DNA of 5,937 bases from Deltaproteobacteria bacterium (GCA_030593645.1 JAUVGT010000307.1:1-5937), one strand, 5' to 3'. Shown: positions 1 to 5,843, counted from the stretch's first letter. Translations and numbers: made by a program. The notes: generated by a model from the sequence alone, not told the origin.

Positions 1-65
1 GTTATGGGCTCGACGAACTCGGAGCTGCTCAGATCGCGCTGGCACAGGTCGACGACGAGGATCAC
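1..65 (-). CDS. Probable class I glutamine amidotransferase, N-terminal fragment (cut by window edge)
   Basis: Reading the minus strand from a GTG at 65-63 gives 21 open codons, MILVVDLCQRDLSSSEFVEPI, before the window ends. The GTG overlaps the stop codon of the upstream dph6 fragment (GTGA, bases 65-62), the usual sign of translational coupling in an operon. A hydrophobic first strand (MILVVDLC) followed by a short polar loop and EFVEPI resembles the opening of GMP-synthase-like glutamine amidotransferases that I associate with methanogenic archaea. This is recognition from memory on very little sequence; the catalytic Cys-His-Glu residues would lie outside the window. The fragment is GC-rich like the dph6 piece and unlike the genes after 810, so both probably come from the same, different genome. 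Confidence 0.42.
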   Translation of the reverse strand, partial: MILVVDLCQRDLSSSEFVEPI

Positions 66-781
66 CTGTCCACCACCTCCGCCTCGTCGATGTGCAGCAC
101 CCCCGAGTCGCGACGGTAGTCCGGGGTCGAGGACCTCACCTCTATCCGCCCCCCGAAGAGGGGCGCGTCCAGCACGGTGGTCTCTATCTCACCGCCCTCT
201 CCCGCCGGATGGATGCCGTGGCTCTCCCAGAGGGCTGCCAGCGCGTCCCGGGTATCCCGGTCGATTACCCGGCCAAGCCAGGTCTCGTCCAGGGGCGGGG
301 CGAAAACTCCGGTGACCATCACCCGGTATCCCCCTTCAATGAGCTGGTCCAGTAGTGCTAGCTGGTCCAGCTGCCAGAGGGGGTTGAAGCACCAGAGTCC
401 GAGGTCCGAGCAGACCCGCTGCACGCGGGTCGCCTGGTAGACGGAGCCCACCGCGCCGGTCACGATGCCCTCGATGCCGTGGGCAACGACCGCTTCGGCG
501 ATGGCCGCCCGGAGGTCGGCGATCTCCTCCTCCTCCACCCTCAATATTTCTCTGAATGGAATCCCCTTTTCAACTCTCACCTTGACCTTAAAACCCGCCC
601 CCTTCAGTTCGTCCTCTATTGCACCTATTTCTTCTGTTATTATTTCTTCCAGAGCTCTTTCAATCTCCATGTAATCCTTAGAAGCAGGCAAGGCCGCAAA
701 GTCTATACCCCTTGTGTCATTGACATGTAGAACAATCACCTCTTTTGCACCAGCATCTCTCAACTGCTTGATAAAGTCCAA
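62..781 (-). CDS. Chimeric ORF: UspA fragment joined in frame to the C-terminal part of a Dph6-type diphthine--ammonia ligase
   Basis: This open frame of 239 codons joins two unrelated parts. Residues 1-86 are UspA-like (VIVLHV at 15-20, GIPFREILRVEEEE at 73-86). Residues ~83-239 match the C-terminal part of the ATP_bind_4/Dph6 family: GAVGSVYQATRVQRVC at 109-124, LGLWCFNPLWQ at 127-137 and GEGGEIETTVLDAP at 194-207. Dph6 uses ATP and ammonium to amidate diphthine on archaeal/eukaryotic elongation factor 2; bacterial homologues have less certain roles. The N-terminal PP-loop (SGGKDS) that binds ATP is absent, so this piece could not be an active ligase. The nominal start is TTG at 781-779, really an internal Leu codon, because UspA homology continues upstream to 814. 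The part below ~524 is GC-rich with G/C third positions; the part above is AT-richer. I judge the fusion artefactual; the domain assignments themselves are fairly secure. Confidence 0.7.
   Translation of the reverse strand: MDFIKQLRDAGAKEVIVLHVNDTRGIDFAALPASKDYMEIERALEEIITEEIGAIEDELKGAGFKVKVRVEKGIPFREILRVEEEEIADLRAAIAEAVVAHGIEGIVTGAVGSVYQATRVQRVCSDLGLWCFNPLWQLDQLALLDQLIEGGYRVMVTGVFAPPLDETWLGRVIDRDTRDALAALWESHGIHPAGEGGEIETTVLDAPLFGGRIEVRSSTPDYRRDSGVLHIDEAEVVDR
521..538. other. Chimeric junction 1: dph6 / uspA, at a GAG-codon repeat
   Basis: Four consecutive GAG (Glu) codons on the minus strand (535-524) fit both families: UspA commonly has an acidic run after REILRV, and Dph6 has an acidic residue just before IADLR. 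Base composition changes sharply here, GC-rich to the left and AT-richer to the right. This is what a join at a short shared sequence looks like. Confidence 0.6.
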
Positions 782-814
782 GCCTTTCTTTGCTACATCT
801 GAAAAATCGGTGGG
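524..814 (-). pseudogene. Universal stress protein (UspA family) internal fragment, both ends missing
   Basis: On the minus strand from 814 the frame reads PTDFSDVAKKGLDFIKQL, then AGAKEVIVLHV, a long Glu-rich helix, and GFKVKVRVEKGIPFREILRVEEE. This is the first ~95 residues of a UspA domain: the PTDFS motif after strand 1, strand 2 (VIVLHV), and the V-x-x-G-x-P-x-x-x-I-L segment. The initiator and first strand (normally M-x-x-K-I-L-x) are missing; upstream of 814 the frame reads E, S, P and hits a TAA at 826-824. The C-terminal G-x2-G-x9-G-S/T nucleotide-binding motif is also missing, replaced by Dph6 sequence after the GAG-repeat codons. USPs are small cytosolic ATP-binding or dimerising proteins linked to stress survival. 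A gene truncated on both sides inside conserved segments is more like a mis-joined assembly piece than a natural pseudogene. Source organism unclear. Confidence 0.65.
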
Positions 815-815
815 C
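809..815. other. Chimeric junction 2: uspA / lepA, short shared sequence
   Basis: The minus-strand UspA match (PTDFS) stops at 814, and the plus-strand LepA match (V-G-S-D-G-Y-E-E-L) begins at 810. The shared bases GTGGG (810-814) serve as Pro-Thr on one strand and Val-Gly on the other. The codon before the LepA match gives Ser where the family has Pro, and the codon beyond the UspA match gives Glu where a hydrophobic residue is usual, so homology ends on both sides of this point. Confidence 0.6.
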
Positions 816-1703
816 TCGGACGGTTATGAGGAATTGGCCGTCGGTCTTGAAAAACTGAAATTAAATGACGCTTCCCTGATATATGAAAAAGATACCTCCG
901 TTGCGTTGGGGTTTGGGTTTCGGTGCGGATTCCTGGGACTTCTTCACCTTGAAGTTATACAGGAAAGGCTTGAACGCGAATACGATCTTTCACTGATACT
1001 CACCGCTCCGTCGGTCCAGTACCGGATTACAATGGAAGACGGATCTGAATTAACAATAGATAATCCGGCGCTTTATCCGGACCCAAGCGGTATTGCGAAG
1101 ACGAAGGAACCATTTATTCGCGCTGTCATCATGACGCCTGACAGATATATGGGAGCCATTATGAAGCTTTGTCTTGACAGGCGTGGAATAAATAAAAATT
1201 ATCAATATCTTACGAATGACCGTTTGGAAATGATATTTGAACTTCCCCTGGCGGAAGTGATTTTTGATTTTTATGACAAATTAAAATCAATCACCCAGGG
1301 GTATGGATCCTTTGACTATGAAGTGATCGATTTTCGAAAGACAGATCTGGTTAAACTGGATATGCTGATTAACATGGAACGCGTTGATGCTCTGTCCCAA
1401 TTAATCCACAGGGATCGTGCGGTTGAACGAGCCAGGTTTGCCTGTGACAAATTAAGGGATGAAATCCCGAGACAAATGTTTAAAATAGCGATTCAGGGTG
1501 CGATCGGTGGTAACGTTATTGCCAGGAAAACGATTTCAGCATTACGAAAGGATGTAACCGCCAAATGCTACGGCGGTGATATTACAAGAAAGCGCAAACT
1601 GTTGGAAAAGCAGAAAAAGGGCAAGAAACGGATGAAGATGGTTGGCCAGGTCATGATACCCCAGGCCGCGTTTTTGTCCGTGCTGAAGACCGATACGGAC
1701 TAA
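810..1703 (+). CDS. lepA: Elongation factor 4 (LepA), C-terminal half, 5'-truncated
   Basis: LepA/EF4 is a ribosome-associated translational GTPase, related to EF-G, that affects initiation and back-translocation under stress. The 297 residues here correspond to about residue 303 to the end of the ~600-residue family. Visible landmarks, numbered from Val at 810, are the domain III block FGFRCGFLGLLHLEV (35-49), the EF-G domain V-like region ending in TQGYGSFDYE, and the LepA-specific C-terminal domain with CYGGDITRKRKLLEKQ (253-268) and a Lys-rich tail. The whole GTP-binding domain (G1-G5 motifs) and domain II are missing, so this is a fragment. An in-frame ATG at 714 would extend it by 32 residues, but those are the antisense of the uspA piece and match nothing in LepA. 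Stop TAA at 1701-1703. Family identification is near certain; the 5' loss is probably an assembly break. Confidence 0.93.
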   Translation: MGSDGYEELAVGLEKLKLNDASLIYEKDTSVALGFGFRCGFLGLLHLEVIQERLEREYDLSLILTAPSVQYRITMEDGSELTIDNPALYPDPSGIAKTKEPFIRAVIMTPDRYMGAIMKLCLDRRGINKNYQYLTNDRLEMIFELPLAEVIFDFYDKLKSITQGYGSFDYEVIDFRKTDLVKLDMLINMERVDALSQLIHRDRAVERARFACDKLRDEIPRQMFKIAIQGAIGGNVIARKTISALRKDVTAKCYGGDITRKRKLLEKQKKGKKRMKMVGQVMIPQAAFLSVLKTDTD

Positions 1704-1845
1704 AAGTGGTTTCAAAACCTCCCCTCAGTTTCAATTTCGGCGTTGGAGCAAAGATTTTAATCCTCGAAATATGAATATATTCCTCCGGTTAAAATCTTTA
1801 CTCCGCCTTGAACTTGAAACTGACCGAAGGTTTTGAAGCCACTTT
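1703..1845. repeat. Long imperfect inverted repeat (MITE/REP-like palindromic element) after lepA
   Basis: The left arm (1703-1760) starts AAAGTGGTTTCAAAACC and ends AAAGATTTTAA; the right arm (1789-1845) is its reverse complement with about 47 of 58 positions matching and one gap. The 28-base centre (1761-1788) is AT-rich and contains the palindrome GAATATATTC. The left end coincides with the last base of the lepA stop codon. A transcript could fold into a stem of nearly 60 base pairs, so it might also end or stabilise the lepA message; T-rich stretches follow at 1847-1850 and 1856-1860. The shape (near-symmetrical, no ORF, between genes) and the wording of the arms resemble dispersed palindromic repeats I recall from Desulfobacteraceae-type genomes, but only one copy is in this window, so repetitiveness cannot be shown here. 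Confidence 0.75.
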
Positions 1846-1848
1846 GTT

Positions 1849-1877
1849 TTGACTGTTTTTAATAAAAGTGGAATGAT
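1849..1877 (+). promoter_or_regulatory. Candidate sigma-70-type promoter for leuCD
   Basis: TTGACT (1849-1854, five of six matches to the -35 consensus), a 17-base spacer, and AATGAT (1872-1877, four of six matches to the -10 consensus). It lies immediately beyond the right arm of the inverted repeat and ~40 bases before the leuC start, with an AGD-type site GGAG at 1910-1913 five bases ahead of the ATG. I see no leader peptide rich in Leu codons and no convincing T-box or attenuator in the ~40-base leader. Confidence 0.4.
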
Positions 1878-1918
1878 GGATATGTTGTTTTACAACCATC
1901 GATGAAATTGGAGATATA

Positions 1919-3205
1919 ATGGGACGAACAATTGTTGAAAAGATTTTTGATTCTCACCGGGTTGATAACCCGTTCGGGGATATCCATGTGATCCGGCTGG
2001 ACGCGGTTTTCTGCCATGAGATCACCACACCCATCGCGATTAACGACCTTGAAGCCAGGGGGAAAGACAGGGTCTATGATCCTTCAAAAATCAAGGCGGT
2101 GATCGATCATGTTACACCGGCCAAAGATTCAAAAACAGCCATCCAGGGTAAAATCCTGAGAGACTGGGCGAGACGGCACAAAATCAGGGACTTTTTCGAT
2201 ATTGGGCATAACGGGGTGTGCCATGCGATTTTCCCGGAAAAAGGTTTTGTAAGGCCGGGGTATACCGTGATCATGGGAGACTCCCATACATGTACGCATG
2301 GCGCATTCGGGGCATTTGCCGCGGGAGTTGGAACAACTGACCTTGAGGTGGGTATTTTAAAGGGCGTATGTGCGTTCCGTCATCCAAAGACAATAAAAAT
2401 TGATATCACAGGCCGTCTGCCGAAGGGTGTGTATGCAAAGGATATTATCCTGTCCATCATCGGGAGGATCGGCGTCAACGGTGCAACCAACCGTGTGATT
2501 GAGTTTTCAGGTCATGCGGTTGAATCGATGAATATGGAGTCGAGGATGACGTTGTGCAATATGGCGGTAGAGGCCGGAGCCACATGCGGTATCTGTACAC
2601 CGGATATGACCACACTCGAATATCTGTGGGAATTTGTTAAAGATGAATTCCCATCTAAGGAAGCTGCCATGGCTGAGTTCAGTCATTACAAACCGGACCC
2701 GGATGCGGTTTATGATAAAATAATTGAACATAATATCGGCACATTGGAACCTCAAGTGACATACGGATATAAACCCGAGAATGTCAGATCAGTACGAGAA
2801 ATGGAAAAAACAAAGATTGATCAGGTATATATCGGTTCATGCACCAACGGCCGGATTGATGATCTTGCGGCGGCGGCTGAAGTGCTGCAGGACCAAAAGA
2901 TAAACAGTGGGGTCCGCGGAATCGTTTCACCCGCGACACCAAAAATATTTAATGAAGCCCTTGAAAGGGGATATATAAAAATTTTCATGGACGCGGGATT
3001 TTGTGTGACCAATCCCACATGCGGCGCGTGTCTGGGAATGAGCAATGGCGTGCTCGCGGATGGTGAGATATGCGCTTCAACCACAAACCGGAATTTTAAC
3101 GGCAGGATGGGAAAGGGCGGGATGGTACACCTCATGAGTCCCGCGACTGCCGCAGCTTCGGCGATTTCCGGTTATATTACAAACTCAAATCTTTATCAAG
3201 GTTAG
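1919..3205 (+). CDS. leuC: 3-isopropylmalate dehydratase large subunit (archaeal/HacA-type LeuC)
   Basis: With LeuD it isomerises 2-isopropylmalate to 3-isopropylmalate through the dehydrated intermediate, the second step of leucine synthesis, using a cytosolic [4Fe-4S] cluster. The 428-residue protein has the aconitase-family signatures: GDSHTCTHGAFG at 120-131, SCTNGR at 307-312 with cluster ligand Cys308, NPTCGACLG at 365-373 with ligands Cys368 and Cys371, and NRNFNGRMG at 390-398. At ~428 residues it belongs to the shorter group shared with archaeal LeuC and homoaconitase (HacA family), not the ~465-residue enterobacterial form. ATG at 1919 is preceded by GGAG five bases upstream. leuD follows after 3 bases. 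No leuA or leuB is present to confirm the pathway, so homoaconitase or another 2-alkylmalate hydro-lyase activity cannot be excluded, though leucine synthesis is most likely. Confidence 0.93.
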   Translation: MGRTIVEKIFDSHRVDNPFGDIHVIRLDAVFCHEITTPIAINDLEARGKDRVYDPSKIKAVIDHVTPAKDSKTAIQGKILRDWARRHKIRDFFDIGHNGVCHAIFPEKGFVRPGYTVIMGDSHTCTHGAFGAFAAGVGTTDLEVGILKGVCAFRHPKTIKIDITGRLPKGVYAKDIILSIIGRIGVNGATNRVIEFSGHAVESMNMESRMTLCNMAVEAGATCGICTPDMTTLEYLWEFVKDEFPSKEAAMAEFSHYKPDPDAVYDKIIEHNIGTLEPQVTYGYKPENVRSVREMEKTKIDQVYIGSCTNGRIDDLAAAAEVLQDQKINSGVRGIVSPATPKIFNEALERGYIKIFMDAGFCVTNPTCGACLGMSNGVLADGEICASTTNRNFNGRMGKGGMVHLMSPATAAASAISGYITNSNLYQG

Positions 3206-3208
3206 ACA

Positions 3209-3733
3209 ATGAAAAAATTCAATGGAAAAGTACTGTTTCTTGACCGGGCGGACATCAATACAGATGAAATCATCCCGGCCAAATATCTTACAGAGAACTC
3301 AAAACAGGCGCTTAAACCGTATCTTCTGGAAGATCTTGAACTTGATTCTTTCTTAGCGGAACGGGATATTGCCGGAAAGAGTGTTGTCATTACACGATCG
3401 AATTTTGGTTGCGGTTCATCCCGGGAGCATGCCCCCTGGGCTTTTGAAGTTAACGGGATAAATCTTGTGATCGCGGAAAGCTTTGCGCGGATATTCAGGC
3501 AGAATATGTTTAATTGCGGAATGATGGCGATAGAGCTCCCCAGGGAAGTCATTGACCGGCTGTTTTCAGTTATTGATCAGAAAGACACGGAGCTTGAAAC
3601 TGATCTTGAAAAGAATGTTTTTAAGATTTCCGCTAATGGAAAAACAGAAGAGATACCGTTTGCAATTTCCGATTTTGATCGTGCCCTGGTTGAAGCCGGC
3701 GGCTGGGTGGATTATGCGGATTTAAAGTATTAA
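3209..3733 (+). CDS. leuD: 3-isopropylmalate dehydratase small subunit (LeuD)
   Basis: This is the swivelling (aconitase domain 4-like) subunit that completes the active site of LeuC. The 174-residue length fits the short LeuD group paired with HacA-type LeuC (enterobacterial LeuD is about 200). Visible features are the N-terminal INTDEIIPAKYL (16-27), the substrate-recognition loop region after it (YLTENSKQ), the hallmark NFGCGSSREHAP (65-76), and SFARIFRQN (91-99). The ATG at 3209 lies 3 bases after the leuC stop; its ribosome binding site (AAGG, 3198-3201) sits inside the end of leuC, so the two subunits are probably translationally coupled and made in balance. The gene ends with TAA at 3731-3733, directly abutting the stop codon of the convergent FAH-family gene. 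Confidence 0.93.
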   Translation: MKKFNGKVLFLDRADINTDEIIPAKYLTENSKQALKPYLLEDLELDSFLAERDIAGKSVVITRSNFGCGSSREHAPWAFEVNGINLVIAESFARIFRQNMFNCGMMAIELPREVIDRLFSVIDQKDTELETDLEKNVFKISANGKTEEIPFAISDFDRALVEAGGWVDYADLKY

Positions 3734-4564
3734 TCAAACACACTTATTTTTAATCGACCCGATTTTTTCAATCCGGCATTCCACCACATCGTCCGCTTTT
3801 AATTCGATGGGTGGATCACGGAATACTCCTACACCCGAAGGGGTTCCTGTTGATATGACATCACCCGGCATCAGTGTGATATCTTCGCTGATATTTTCAA
3901 TAATAAAAGGAATATCAAAGATCATGTCTCTTGTATTGGCCTGCTGCATGATTTGGCCATTGACCAGGGCGGTCACGTCAAGGTTTTGAATGTCATCCAG
4001 TTCATCAGTTGTAACCATACAGGGTCCCATGGGGGCGAATGTATCAAATGATTTTCCCCTGAACCATTGAGAATCAGCAAATTGGGCTTCTCTTCCGGAT
4101 ACATCGTTCATTATGGTGTATCCTGCGATATAATCGAATGCGTTCTTTTGTTTTATTCTTTTGCCCTGTTTGCCGATAATAATTGCCAGTTCCACTTCCC
4201 AGTCGATTTTTCCGCTGCTTTGAGGCAGGACAATGTGATCAAACGGACCATTTAGCGTGTTGGGTGTTTTGTTAAAAAGAAGCGGTGACCCGGGTGTTTC
4301 AAAACCGCCTTCTTTGGCGTGTTCTTCGTAGTTTTTTCCAAGGCAGATAATTTTTGAAGGATTGGAAACCGGGGCGCCTGTCCGTGTTTTCATTTTAATT
4401 CCAGGTTCGGTGACACTCTTTAGTTTTTCGATCCAGCCTTCTTTAAAGAACGTTTCGTTTATATCCGGGATTTCAGGATAAATACTTCTCAAATCCACAA
4501 TATTTCCGTTTTTCAGGAGCCCTGGTTTTTCTTTTCCTTTTTCTCCAAATCGAACAAATTTCAT
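3734..4564 (-). CDS. Fumarylacetoacetate hydrolase (FAH) family protein, substrate unassigned
   Basis: FAH-fold enzymes are cytosolic, metal-dependent hydrolases, decarboxylases or isomerases of 2-oxo acids (for example 2-oxohept-3-enedioate isomerase, acylpyruvase, oxaloacetate decarboxylase). Numbered from ATG at 4564 (276 residues), the protein shows a small N-terminal domain (MKFVRFGEKG), GKNYEEHAKE (76-85), DWEVELA with metal ligands Glu123 and Glu125, NDVSGRE with Asp154, RGKSFDTFAPMGP (169-181) and DVISTGTPSGVG (235-246). The reading frame is open to ATG 4630, but the start at 4564 is preferred: GGGAGG (4578-4573) lies 8 bases upstream, family members begin at this point, and the ATG overlaps the trmJ stop as ATGA. 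The extra 22 residues of the longer frame are trmJ read in another frame. Automated labels such as ureidoglycolate lyase would be unsupported. Last gene of the ndk-trmJ unit, convergent with leuD. Confidence 0.9.
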   Translation of the reverse strand: MKFVRFGEKGKEKPGLLKNGNIVDLRSIYPEIPDINETFFKEGWIEKLKSVTEPGIKMKTRTGAPVSNPSKIICLGKNYEEHAKEGGFETPGSPLLFNKTPNTLNGPFDHIVLPQSSGKIDWEVELAIIIGKQGKRIKQKNAFDYIAGYTIMNDVSGREAQFADSQWFRGKSFDTFAPMGPCMVTTDELDDIQNLDVTALVNGQIMQQANTRDMIFDIPFIIENISEDITLMPGDVISTGTPSGVGVFRDPPIELKADDVVECRIEKIGSIKNKCV

Positions 4565-5322
4565 TTGTCTATCCTCCCTTTCGCCACGTCCTGGCGGCAT
4601 TTTTTGCCATACCAGTCTATCTGCCTGCAAATCCCCCGGATAATCGATACTTCCCTGGCTCTCAGGTGGAGCCTGTTGAAAAATAGCCGCAGTTTGTTCA
4701 TCCAGTAATCGGGATTTTCAGGGTTTATATAACTGATCCTGACCAGGATATCTTTAAGCTGTTCATACATCCCATCAAGTTCATGACGGTTTGCAAGACG
4801 GGGAGCAAATTCCTGTTTTGCATCCGTAGTCGCGGTATACAGCGAATAACACATTACCATAACGGCCTGGGCCAGGTTCAGGGAAGAAAAATCGGCGGTC
4901 GGTATGTTTACAAGGGTGTGGCAGAGTCTGATATCTTCGTTTGAAAGCCCGCGATCTTCCGGGCCGAATAGAATGGCAACAGAGTTCTCCTGGGAAATTG
5001 ATATCAATTTTTCAGCTGTTGTTAAAGGTGAACGGACAGCCTGACGCTGGCCGCCAAGACGGGCTGTTGTACCGATAATATAGTTGAATCCGGCCAGGGC
5101 GCTTTTCAATGTGTCGTAAAACTTAATCTGTTCCACAACATCCGAGGCAGCATGTGTTGCCATTTTAAGGACCCTGGCCTTATCATAGTTCTCCGGGTTA
5201 GCAACCTTCAGGTGCCTGATCCCCATGTTTCGCATCGCACGTGCCGCTGCCCCTATGTTTTCCGGGAAACGGGGTCGCTGCAGAACAATAGAGATGTTTT
5301 CCAGCTTGATATGATTGACCAT
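4561..5322 (-). CDS. trmJ: tRNA (cytidine/uridine-2'-O-)-methyltransferase TrmJ
   Basis: TrmJ is a SPOUT-class (knotted) methyltransferase that uses S-adenosylmethionine to 2'-O-methylate nucleotide 32 in the anticodon loop of certain tRNAs; it works as a dimer. The 253-residue length is close to the ~246 of the E. coli protein. N-terminal VLQRPRFPENIGAAARAM (13-30) is the SpoU motif 1 region with the conserved Asn and Arg. FGPEDRGL (119-126) is motif 2 and IPTADFSSLNLAQAV (140-154) is motif 3; together they form the knot and cofactor site. The basic, helical C-terminal extension (about 170-253) is the TrmJ-type tail. The ATG at 5322 follows the ndk stop by 8 bases without a clear Shine-Dalgarno sequence, suggesting coupling to ndk. 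The stop overlaps the next start (ATGA). A related TrmH-family specificity is possible but the length and tail favour TrmJ. Confidence 0.88.
   Translation of the reverse strand: MVNHIKLENISIVLQRPRFPENIGAAARAMRNMGIRHLKVANPENYDKARVLKMATHAASDVVEQIKFYDTLKSALAGFNYIIGTTARLGGQRQAVRSPLTTAEKLISISQENSVAILFGPEDRGLSNEDIRLCHTLVNIPTADFSSLNLAQAVMVMCYSLYTATTDAKQEFAPRLANRHELDGMYEQLKDILVRISYINPENPDYWMNKLRLFFNRLHLRAREVSIIRGICRQIDWYGKKCRQDVAKGRIDK
4573..4578 (-). promoter_or_regulatory. Ribosome binding site deciding the FAH-family gene start
   Basis: On the minus strand AGGGAGGAT precedes ATG 4564 with 8 bases between GGGAGG and the codon. It lies within the last codons of trmJ and settles the choice between ATG 4564 and the upstream in-frame ATG 4630. 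Confidence 0.7.
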
Positions 5323-5330
5323 CGGAATAA

Positions 5331-5747
5331 TCAGGAAATGATTTCAAAGCTGTTAAAGAAATAGCCGATTTCAAATGCAGCGGTTTCCGGGGCATCTGAA
5401 CCGTGAACCACGTTTTTTTCAATGTCGGTCGCGAAATCCCGACGTATGGTTCCCTCAGCCGCTTCCTTGAAATTTGTCGCTCCCATTAAATCACGATACC
5501 GGGAAATGACGTTATCTCCTTCAAGGACCATTACGACAACCGGACCGGATGTCATAAAAGCTGTCAGACTTTCAAAAAAAGGTCTTTCTTTATGAACCGC
5601 GTAAAAACCTTCAGCCTGTGGTTGTGTCATGTGGATCATTTTCATGGCCTTGACTGAAATATCATTATTCTCAAGTCTCTTGATGACTTCACCGATAATC
5701 CCGCGGGAGACACCGTCGGGTTTTATAATTGATAATGTTCGTTCCAT
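5331..5747 (-). CDS. ndk: Nucleoside diphosphate kinase
   Basis: Ndk transfers the gamma phosphate from ATP to other (d)NDPs through a phosphohistidine intermediate, keeping cytosolic NTP pools balanced. The 138-residue protein matches the usual ~140. It has IIKPDGV (7-13) with Lys9, RYRDLMGATNF (83-93) with Arg85 and Thr91, Arg102, Asn112, and the active-site block NVVHGSDAPE (112-121) with catalytic His115. Glu121 and the C-terminal Phe/Tyr-rich segment EIGYFF are also typical. All key residues are intact, so it is expected to be active. ATG at 5747; the nearest purine-rich site (AAAGG, 5765-5761) is rather far (about 13 bases), but no other in-frame start fits the family. It is first in a minus-strand unit with trmJ and the FAH-family gene. 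Confidence 0.95.
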   Translation of the reverse strand: MERTLSIIKPDGVSRGIIGEVIKRLENNDISVKAMKMIHMTQPQAEGFYAVHKERPFFESLTAFMTSGPVVVMVLEGDNVISRYRDLMGATNFKEAAEGTIRRDFATDIEKNVVHGSDAPETAAFEIGYFFNSFEIIS

Positions 5748-5782
5748 AATTCATGAATATCCTTTCATTGTTTTTTGTCGGT

Positions 5783-5811
5783 GGAATACCAGAAGGAAGG
5801 ATTGAAGTCAA
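5783..5811 (-). promoter_or_regulatory. Candidate promoter for the ndk-trmJ-FAH unit
   Basis: On the minus strand TTGACT (5811-5806, five of six to the -35 consensus) is followed by a 17-base spacer and TATTCC (5788-5783). The -10 is weak (three of six) but is preceded by TGG, an extended -10 element. It is ~36 bases ahead of the ndk ATG. Prediction by eye only. Confidence 0.35.
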
Positions 5812-5843
5812 TATCAGTTGTGTATATTGTCGGGTCATTCATT

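Noticed and set aside
62..781. A novel universal-stress-protein/diphthine ligase fusion enzyme.
   Set aside because: Both halves lack their nucleotide-binding motifs, the apparent start is an internal TTG with UspA homology continuing upstream, composition changes at the join, and the join is a simple GAG repeat. An artefact explains all of this.
714..809. N-terminal extension of LepA from the ATG at 714.
   Set aside because: These 32 codons are the antisense of the uspA fragment and bear no resemblance to LepA; family homology starts at 810.
1878..1918. Leucine attenuator or riboswitch in the leuC leader.
   Set aside because: Only a weak GTTGT/ACAAC hairpin is present; there is no short ORF with Leu codons, no T-box motif and too little sequence for a known riboswitch.
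3202..3552. Minus-strand open frame of 116 codons opposite leuD, and other long antisense frames opposite leuC, dph6 and ndk.
   Set aside because: They lie wholly across well-supported genes, lack ribosome binding sites and encode nothing recognisable.
4565..4630. 22-residue N-terminal extension of the FAH-family protein from ATG 4630.
   Set aside because: It is trmJ sequence read in another frame, has no family similarity, and a strong ribosome binding site with an ATGA overlap supports ATG 4564.
5749..5758. Perfect 10-base palindrome ATTCATGAAT just ahead of the ndk start, as a possible operator.
   Set aside because: It is short and AT-rich, could occur by chance, and has no second copy or recognised regulator.
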